Origin: Modestobacter sp. VKM Ac-2986
GTDB lineage: Bacteria > Actinomycetota > Actinomycetes > Mycobacteriales > Geodermatophilaceae
Direction of reading: 5' to 3'
Length of the DNA stretch: 64,000 bases
Assembly: GCF_026967795.1 (NCBI RefSeq)
Contig: NZ_JAPVBH010000003.1
Span: forward strand, 62,001 to 126,000
Shown here: positions 58,707 to 64,000 of the stretch, piece after piece
Position numbering within the stretch: position 1 is the first letter of the stretch
Layout of the letters: each line of letters begins with the position of its first letter
Position numbers and translations under genes: made by a program
The notes under the pieces: model-generated
Database searches by the model: none
Told to the model about the DNA's origin: nothing
The model's input: only the letters and a program-made list of their open reading frames with translations

Positions 58707-59783
58707 TCAGGGGATGATGCGGGCCGCGCGGTAGCGCTCGACGTAGCCGAAGAAGCTGTCCCGGCTGTCCCGGCTGTCGGTGAACCCGGCCTTGCGCGAC
58801 TTGTTCATGTCGGTCAGCACCTCGATCTCCCGGCCCAGGTCGCTGTCGGTGTGCCACCACGAGGCGATCCGGCCCAGGTCGGGCTCGACCAGCCCGTGCT
58901 CGGCGGCGATCTCGGCCCAGACGGCCTCGGTGCCGGCCATGCTCTCGGCCAGCGGCCGGATCCGGCCGGAGTACCCCTCCCACTCCAGCCCGAAGTGCGC
59001 GGCGATCTGCGGCCACAGCCAGCGCCAGCGGAAGACGTCGCCGTTGGCGGTGTTGAACGCCTGGTCGTGCCCGGCCTCCGACGTCGCGGCCCAGATGATC
59101 TGGTCGGCGAGCAGGTCGGCGTCGGTCACGTCGGTGACGCCGTTCCACTGGGTCGCCGAGCCGGGGAAGACGAAGGGGCGTCCGGTCTCCTTGCAGATGG
59201 CCGCGTACGCCGAGAGCGTGAGCACCATGTTCATCGCGTTGCCGACGGCGAACCCGAAGACGGTGTGCGAGCGGTGCACGCTCCAGGTGAACCCCGCGCG
59301 GGCGGCGGCGGCGAACAGCTCGTCCTCCTGCGCGTAGTAGAAGTTCGGTGCGTCCAGCCGCGGCTCCTCCTCCCGGAACGGGGTGTCGCCCATCTGGCCC
59401 TGGGCGTAGGCCTCGAAGGGGCCGAGGTAGTGCTTGAGCCCGGTCATCAACGCCACGTGCCGGACCGACCCGGCCGGCTCCAGCGCGGCGAGCAGGTCGC
59501 GGACGGCGGCACCGTTGACGGCGATGTTCTCGGCCTCGGTGGCCTGCCGGGTCCAGGCGGTGATCGCGACCAGCTCCGGCGCCAGCCCGTCGAGGGCGGC
59601 GGTCAGCCCGGCGGGGTCCGCGAGGTCGGCCTGCACCGGGTGGATGCCGGGCCCGGGGGCGCGGCCGCTGCGGGACAGGCCGTGGACCTCCCAGCCGGCG
59701 GCGACCAGCCGGGCGCCCAGGTTCTGCCCGACGATGCCGGTGGCGCCGACGACCAGGGCCCTGCGTGGGGTGGGGGTGCTCAT
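58707..59783 (-). CDS. PRISE-type short-chain dehydrogenase/reductase
   Basis: The 358-residue extended SDR has VGATGIVGQNLGARL for cofactor binding, VALMTGLKHYLGPFEAY (Lys in the PRISE-specific place), NFYYAQEDELF and WSVHRSHTVFGFAVGNAMN. These match the progesterone 5-beta-reductase/iridoid synthase-like group, which reduces enones using NADPH and a Tyr/Lys pair. A TDSRDSRDS direct repeat lies near the C terminus. The substrate is unknown. It does not share an operon with its neighbours. Confidence 0.85.
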   Translation of the reverse strand: MSTPTPRRALVVGATGIVGQNLGARLVAAGWEVHGLSRSGRAPGPGIHPVQADLADPAGLTAALDGLAPELVAITAWTRQATEAENIAVNGAAVRDLLAALEPAGSVRHVALMTGLKHYLGPFEAYAQGQMGDTPFREEEPRLDAPNFYYAQEDELFAAAARAGFTWSVHRSHTVFGFAVGNAMNMVLTLSAYAAICKETGRPFVFPGSATQWNGVTDVTDADLLADQIIWAATSEAGHDQAFNTANGDVFRWRWLWPQIAAHFGLEWEGYSGRIRPLAESMAGTEAVWAEIAAEHGLVEPDLGRIASWWHTDSDLGREIEVLTDMNKSRKAGFTDSRDSRDSFFGYVERYRAARIIP

Positions 59784-59977
59784 GTCCTGCTCCTCTTCTG
59801 CTCGTGCCGCTGTCGCGGCGGGGCACCCGGCCGGCGCTGCGGTCACGGCCGCGTGCTGGTGTGCCGCGCCGTCGGGTGCTCGTGATGCTCTCTCCTGCCC
59901 CCGGTCGCGTCCCGGTGACCGTGACCTCACGCACCTCGGGGCGCGGGCGGTGACGGCGGCGCGGAGGAGAGCGACGA

Positions 59978-60000
59978 CGTCACCCCAGCGTCGGGTGACG
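59978..60000. promoter_or_regulatory. Hairpin in the gap between PRISE SDR and TetR genes
   Basis: CGTCACCC and GGGTGACG pair over seven bases. It is 57 bases after the TetR stop on the minus strand and upstream of the SDR gene, so it is a terminator or operator. The rest of the 270-base gap shows nothing clear. Confidence 0.4.
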
Positions 60001-60057
60001 GTCCCTCCCGTGACGCCGGGCGCCCGGTCGGGCCGTGTCCTCGGCGCACGGCCGGGG

Positions 60058-60690
60058 TCAGCTGGCGGAGCCCCGCCGGTAGGCGCCGTACCAGTGGTTC
60101 GCGGCCAGTTCCTGGGCCACGGCGTGGTCCGCGGCCGCCTCGCCGTCGACCAGCTGCTCCTGCAGGACCTGGAAGCCGCCACGGACGACGATGCCGGCCG
60201 CCCGGTCCACGTCGAGGTCCGCCGCCGTCCGGCCTGCGGCCTGCTCGGCGCGCAGCTGGTCCCGGACGACGTCGAGGAAGCGGTCGCGCTGCCCGTTCCA
60301 CCAGGCGCGCAGCCCGGCGTCGTACGCGGCGGTCTCGACGATGGCGCTGAACAGCGCGCGCTGGGCGCGGTAGTGCGTCAGGTAGGCGAGGTAGGCCTGG
60401 GTCAGGCCTGCGACCCCGCCGTCGGGGCCCGTCGGTTCCCAGGCGCGGCCGTCGCTGTAGACGTCGGCGACCATGGCGGCCCCGAGCCGTTGGAGCAGGT
60501 CGGACTTGTCGCGGAAGTAGAGGTAGAAGGTCGACCGCGAGATGCCGGCCGCCCCGGCCAGCCGCTCCACGCCCAGCTCGGTGAAGGTCGACCCCTCCGC
60601 CAGCAGCTCGGCCACGCCCCGGGCGACCTTCTGCTCCACCTCGGCCCTGCGGTCGACCCCGCCGGAGGGCCGCCTCGTGGTCGATGCCAT
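60058..60690 (-). CDS. TetR-family transcriptional regulator
   Basis: The 210-residue protein has the TetR HTH: TFTELGVERLAGAAGISRSTFYLYFRDKSDLL near residues 35-68, with a helical C-terminal half containing a TetR_C-like FQVLQEQLVDGE. It is divergent from an alpha/beta hydrolase. Two strong palindromes in the 153-base gap are its probable binding sites, controlling both genes. Confidence 0.9.
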   Translation of the reverse strand: MASTTRRPSGGVDRRAEVEQKVARGVAELLAEGSTFTELGVERLAGAAGISRSTFYLYFRDKSDLLQRLGAAMVADVYSDGRAWEPTGPDGGVAGLTQAYLAYLTHYRAQRALFSAIVETAAYDAGLRAWWNGQRDRFLDVVRDQLRAEQAAGRTAADLDVDRAAGIVVRGGFQVLQEQLVDGEAAADHAVAQELAANHWYGAYRRGSAS

Positions 60691-60737
60691 GCCGGGAGCC
60701 TAGGCGTCGGATGCCCCGGACCAGCGCTCGGGCAGCC

Positions 60738-60778
60738 TGTCGGACACTGTGTCCGACAACATGTTGGACACAGTGTCC
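60738..60778. promoter_or_regulatory. Tandem palindromic TetR operator
   Basis: A perfect 21-bp palindrome spans 60738-60758 (arms TGTCGGACAC and GTGTCCGACA around a T). A second site, GGACAC-A-GTGTCC, spans 60766-60778. CAACATGTTG (60757-60766) links them and is itself palindromic. TTGGAC (60764-60769), 17 bases and TACCGT (60787-60792) form the hydrolase promoter, so the second site covers its -35. Confidence 0.8.
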
Positions 60779-60843
60779 GATCCACCTACCGTCGAGGGGA
60801 GCAGGCGCCTCCCCGGTGCCGCGACGACGGACGGAGACCCGCC

Positions 60844-61545
60844 ATGTACGACGAACGCCCCACGGTGCTGCTGGTGCACGGTGCCTGGCACGGCCCGTGG
60901 GTCTGGGCGCGGCTGCAGCCGGCACTGGACGCCCTCGGCTGGCAGACCCGGACCGTGCAGCTGCCCAGCAGCTCGGGCACCGCGGACACGGCCGGCGTCG
61001 GCCCCGGTCTCGCCGAGGACACCGCGGCCGTCCGCCGGGCCCTCAGCTACATCGACGGGCCGGCCGTCGTCCTGGCCCACTCCTACGGCGGCATCCCGGT
61101 CAGCCAGGCCACCGCCGGCCGGACCGACGTGGCGCACCTGGTCTACCTGGCCGCCTACCAGCTCGACGTGGGGGAGAGCATGTTCTCCTTCCATGGCGTC
61201 CCGGTGCCCGCGTCCTCCGCGGGGCTGATGCCCCTCACCGGTGACCCGCGGGCGATGTTCTTCCAGGACGTGCCCGACGACCTGGCCGAGGAGTCCCTGG
61301 CCCGGCTGGGGCCGCAGTCGCTGCGCTCCTGCACCGACGCGCTCACCGCGGCCGGCTGGCACACCATCCCGGCCACGTACCTGGTCTGCGAGCGGGACGG
61401 CGCCCTGCCGGTCGAGCTGCAGGAGCAGCTGGCGCTGCGCAGCGGGACCGTCCGCCGGCTCCCCAGCGGCCACTCGCCCCACCTGTCCATGCCCGGCGAG
61501 CTGGCCGCCGTGCTCACCGAGGCCGTCCGCGCCGTCCCGGCCTGA
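60844..61545 (+). CDS. Alpha/beta hydrolase (EstC/MenH-like)
   Basis: The 233-residue hydrolase has VLLVHGAWHGPWVWARL (oxyanion loop), the nucleophile elbow VLAHSYGGIPVSQ, an acid in LVCERDGALPVE and a His in PSGHSPHLSMPGEL. This resembles small esterases such as hydroxynitrile lyase/EstC-like proteins. It is divergent from the TetR gene and probably repressed by it. A stable hairpin at 61587-61610 follows. Confidence 0.88.
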   Translation: MYDERPTVLLVHGAWHGPWVWARLQPALDALGWQTRTVQLPSSSGTADTAGVGPGLAEDTAAVRRALSYIDGPAVVLAHSYGGIPVSQATAGRTDVAHLVYLAAYQLDVGESMFSFHGVPVPASSAGLMPLTGDPRAMFFQDVPDDLAEESLARLGPQSLRSCTDALTAAGWHTIPATYLVCERDGALPVELQEQLALRSGTVRRLPSGHSPHLSMPGELAAVLTEAVRAVPA

Positions 61546-61586
61546 GCAGGGGACGGGCGGCGGGCCGGCGGCGCCCACCAGGGCGA

Positions 61587-61610
61587 GACATCCGTGTCCG
61601 CACGGATGTC
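61587..61610. promoter_or_regulatory. Perfect 10-bp stem-loop after the hydrolase
   Basis: GACATCCGTG pairs with CACGGATGTC over TCCG. A second small stem CCGCA/TGCGG follows (61610-61623). It lies 41 bases after the hydrolase stop and 128 before the GNAT gene. It is either the hydrolase terminator or an operator of the next gene. Confidence 0.55.
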
Positions 61611-61738
61611 CGCACCCCTGCGGCTGACCAGCATGGAAGGGACTGCCCCCGCGGCGGTCTCGGCCGACCGCGCCCCCCAGCTGCGGGCGAGCCCCCCGTG
61701 CAGCGGAGTCCGCGCACCCGGAGAACAGGAGGACGACC

Positions 61739-62659
61739 ATGACCTCGCACGCCCACCCTGAGGACCAGCCGCACCCGGGTCCCGACGCCGGGGACCAGCT
61801 GCCGGGCGGCACCGGTGCCACCGAGGCCGCCCCCGGTCTGCTCGACGGGCCTGCGGCCCGGGCCGAGCGGATCGAGGCGGTCGGGCTGCACGCCTTCGTC
61901 ACCGGCCTCTCGGCGGAGGCCCGGCGGGGACTCGGCATGAGCGCGACCCGGCTCGGCGGCGCCGAGGTGCTCGCACTGGCCGACGACCCGACCCACTACT
62001 GGAGCAAGGCACTCGGCTTCGGGGTGACCGAGCCGGTCACCCCGGAGCTGATCACCGAGGTCGTGCGCTTCTACGAGCGCAGCGGCGCCCAGCAGGCCAC
62101 GATCCAGATCGCTCCCGCGGCCCTGCCGGAGGACTGGCCGGCCATCGCCGGGGAGCTCGGGCTGGAGCAGCGGCCCAGCTGGGTGAAGCTGCAGCGCGAC
62201 CTCGCCGCCGCCCCGGCCGGCCTCCCCGCGCCCACCGCCGGACTGCGCGTCGCGCCGGTGGCCGAGGCCGACCTCGCCGCCTGGGCCCGGGTGCTGTTCT
62301 CCGGTTTCGGCATGCCACCGGCCTACGACTCGATGGGCACCGGCGTGGACCCCACCGTCTGCCACCGCTGGGCGGCCTGGGACGGCGACCGGATCGTGGC
62401 CGGCGCGACCGTCGTCATCGACGGCGACGCCGCCGGGATGTTCGGGGCGGCCACCCTGCCCGGGGACCGCCGTCGGGGCGCCCAGTCCGCGCTGCTCGCC
62501 GCGCGGCTGTACGACGCGGCCGGGGCGGGTGTCCGCTGGGTCAGTGCCGAGACGGGCGCGGAGGCCGCCGGGCAGCGCAACCCCTCGCTGCACAACCTGC
62601 GGCGCGCGGGCCTGGTCGACCTGTACGAGCGGCCGAACTGGCTCTGGCGGGCGCGGTGA
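61739..62659 (+). CDS. GNAT-family N-acetyltransferase
   Basis: The 306-residue protein has a proline-rich 45-residue N-terminal tail, then two GNAT-like halves. The second half carries GLRVAPVAEADLAAWARVL, AGATVVIDGDAAGMFGAATLPGDRRRGAQSALLAARL (acetyl-CoA loop, R-R-G-A instead of the usual R-x-x-G-x-G/A) and VSAETGAEAAGQRNPSLHNLRRAG. The substrate is unknown. AGGAGGA precedes the ATG. Confidence 0.85.
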   Translation: MTSHAHPEDQPHPGPDAGDQLPGGTGATEAAPGLLDGPAARAERIEAVGLHAFVTGLSAEARRGLGMSATRLGGAEVLALADDPTHYWSKALGFGVTEPVTPELITEVVRFYERSGAQQATIQIAPAALPEDWPAIAGELGLEQRPSWVKLQRDLAAAPAGLPAPTAGLRVAPVAEADLAAWARVLFSGFGMPPAYDSMGTGVDPTVCHRWAAWDGDRIVAGATVVIDGDAAGMFGAATLPGDRRRGAQSALLAARLYDAAGAGVRWVSAETGAEAAGQRNPSLHNLRRAGLVDLYERPNWLWRAR

Positions 62660-62741
62660 CCGCCCGGCCGGCCGTCGCGCCGTCCCGCACGCGCGGTCAG
62701 CGGCCCGGGGCACGGCGGGCCGCCGGCACCGACGGCACGTC

Positions 62742-62782
62742 GACGCGGTGGCGGTGCAGACAGACGCGGTGGCGGTGCAGAC
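62742..62782. repeat. 20-bp direct repeat upstream of the luciferase-like gene
   Basis: The sequence GACGCGGTGGCGGTGCAGAC occurs at 62742-62761 and again at 62763-62782 with a period of 21 bases. It is in frame with the following gene and would encode DAVAVQT twice if translation began at GTG 62748. Confidence 0.85.
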
Positions 62783-62783
62783 C

Positions 62784-63857
62784 GTGACCTTCCAGATCGG
62801 CGCGCACACCTCCGGGGAGATCACCAGCGACCCCCGGACCGGCCGGCTGCCGTCCGCGCAGCAGCGCATGCGCGACACCATCGAGCAGGGGGTGGTGGCC
62901 GAGCAGGTGGGCCTGGACGTGTTCGGCGTGGGGGAGCGCCACCGCGGCGACTTCCTCACCTCCTCCCCGGCGGTGCTGCTGTCCGCCGTCGCCGCACGGA
63001 CGTCGACCATCCGGCTGACCAGCGCGGTGACCGTGCTCGCCGCCCTGGACCCGGTCCGGCTGTTCCAGGACTTCGCCACGCTGGACCTGGTTTCCGGGGG
63101 CAGGGCCGAGATCATCGCCGGGACGGGCTCCCCGCAGGACTCCTTCCCGCTGTTCGGTCCGTACCTCGACGACCACGCGGCCCTGTTCGCCGAGGAGCTC
63201 GACCTGCTGCTGGCACTGCGGGAGGAGGACCCGATCACCTGGTGCGGCCGGTTCCGCACGCCGCTGCACGAGGCCGACGTCGCGCCCCGGCCGGTGCAGG
63301 ACCTGTTGCCGGTCCACGTCGGTGTCGGCGTCACCCCGTCCGCCGGCGCCCGGGCCGGTCGGCTGGGTCCGCCGCTGGCCCAGGGGGTGCTGCTGGGCCG
63401 CGTCGACACCGGGCTGGGGGTCCTCGAGGCCTACCGCGCAGCGGCGGCAGAGGCCGGGCACGACCCGGCCGGTCTGCACACGACCGTCCTCGGGCACGGG
63501 TACCCCGCCTCCACCAGTCAGCAGACGCGCCAGGCGATGCACACGCACCTGGCGCACGGTCTGCAGGAGAACGGCCCGGTCCGAGGCGGGACCGGCGCGT
63601 CCGGCAGCGCGGTGGAGCGCTCCTGCCTAGACGTCCAGGCGTCGGCCGCCGGCGCGCTGGTCGTCGGCAGCCCGCAGCAGGTCATCGACGAGGTGATGGC
63701 CCAGCACGAGCTGTACGGACACGACCGCCTGCTGGTCCACCTGGGCCTGGGCGGCCTGCCGCAGCGGGAACACCTGGCGGCCATCGAGCTGTTGGGGGCC
63801 GAGGTCGCACCGGTGCTGAGCCCCGAGCTCTCCGTCGCAGGTGCCCTCGCCGGCTGA
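62784..63857 (+). CDS. Luciferase-like flavin-dependent monooxygenase
   Basis: About 357 residues, of the bacterial luciferase-like monooxygenase fold: VGLDVFGVGERHRGDFLTSSPAVLLSAVAARTSTIRLTSAVTVL, LFQDFATLDLVSGGRAEIIAGTGSP and VVGSPQQVIDEVMAQHELYGHDRLLVHL. FMNH2- or F420-dependent oxidation is typical. GTG 62784 gives VTFQIGAHT, close to family starts. GTG 62748 and 62769 are in frame but include a 7-residue duplication, and there is no clear ribosome-binding site. The substrate is unknown. Confidence 0.85.
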   Translation: MTFQIGAHTSGEITSDPRTGRLPSAQQRMRDTIEQGVVAEQVGLDVFGVGERHRGDFLTSSPAVLLSAVAARTSTIRLTSAVTVLAALDPVRLFQDFATLDLVSGGRAEIIAGTGSPQDSFPLFGPYLDDHAALFAEELDLLLALREEDPITWCGRFRTPLHEADVAPRPVQDLLPVHVGVGVTPSAGARAGRLGPPLAQGVLLGRVDTGLGVLEAYRAAAAEAGHDPAGLHTTVLGHGYPASTSQQTRQAMHTHLAHGLQENGPVRGGTGASGSAVERSCLDVQASAAGALVVGSPQQVIDEVMAQHELYGHDRLLVHLGLGGLPQREHLAAIELLGAEVAPVLSPELSVAGALAG

Positions 63858-63914
63858 CCCCGCAGGCGCGGAGCGCGCACGACCGGATCGAACCGACGTC
63901 AGGACGGACGAGAC

Positions 63915-64000
63915 ATGGGCGAGAGCCCGCAGACCGCGCACGTGCTCACCTTCCTGGGACCGGTGCGCGCCCGACTGCACGGCCGGGACGTGGCGCTCGG
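63915..64000 (+). CDS. BTAD/SARP-type transcriptional regulator, N terminus (partial)
   Basis: The frame runs off the right edge after 28 residues. MGESPQTAHVLTFLGPVRARLHGRDVALG resembles the beginning of BTAD-containing SARP/AfsR regulators, where a Leu-Gly-Pro strand is followed by a G-R-x-V-x-L-G motif that opens the winged-helix domain. With so little sequence the call is tentative. Confidence 0.55.
   Translation, partial: MGESPQTAHVLTFLGPVRARLHGRDVAL

Noticed and set aside
61514..63409. Minus-strand frame of 631 residues opposite the GNAT and luciferase-like genes
   Set aside because: Both plus-strand genes have clear motifs; the minus translation is low-complexity.

Overview
The window is very GC-rich, almost gap-free DNA from an aerobic soil-type actinobacterium. 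GTG starts are frequent, most genes within operons overlap by a few bases (ATGA, GTGA or TGATG), and several promoters appear to give leaderless transcripts. Gene content (IclR-controlled pca genes, TIGR03084, CtpE-like ATPase, BTAD/SARP regulator, PaaX paralogues) fits Actinomycetota. A Geodermatophilales-like host is a guess. No rRNA, tRNA, CRISPR, insertion sequence or phage gene was seen. It reads as chromosomal catabolic territory.

Layout. 1-1802: end of an MFS transporter, a degenerate galactokinase-like protein and a TetR regulator. 1843-4764: a strong promoter with a palindromic operator, then three different xylose-isomerase-like TIM-barrel genes. 4858-10683 (minus): an aromatic-degradation operon (cyclase, flavin monooxygenase, two-domain extradiol dioxygenase, fumarylacetoacetase-type hydrolase, alpha/beta C-C hydrolase, VOC protein) with a divergent LysR gene, then a small ORF and an MFS transporter. 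13462-18460 (minus): SDR, amidohydrolase, acyl-CoA ligase, MaoC hydratase and acyl-CoA dehydrogenase, with a divergent MarR gene. 19467-26834: a branched-chain-type ABC importer whose two ATPases are fused, a second acyl-CoA ligase and a TIGR03084 protein. 26822-30744: an aldehyde dehydrogenase, a secreted alpha/beta hydrolase and a MarR regulator.

31072-40802 is the most unusual part. A polar-amino-acid-type ABC importer is coupled to a PaaX-like regulator, followed by a CaiB/BaiF CoA-transferase, an 847-residue protein that looks like both halves of a 2-hydroxyacyl-CoA dehydratase fused together but almost without cysteine, an MFS exporter and a second PaaX-like regulator. The order resembles anaerobic HadA-HadBC or FldA-FldBC modules, but no activator ATPase is present and the expected Fe-S ligands are missing.

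40949-49824 encodes a complete route from 4-hydroxybenzoate to acetyl-CoA and succinyl-CoA: pobA, pcaHGBDC, pcaF, pcaIJ and an IclR regulator. Three matching operator-like sites lie at nearly the same distance upstream of the pcaH, pobA and pcaF promoters. 49840-55136 is an ion or metal-related stretch (CtpE-like P-type ATPase, lipoprotein, HupE/UreJ-like membrane protein, P-loop kinase-like protein). 55492-64000 holds a two-component system, VanZ-like protein, PRISE-type SDR, a TetR/hydrolase pair with a large palindromic operator, a GNAT protein, a luciferase-like monooxygenase and the start of a BTAD regulator.
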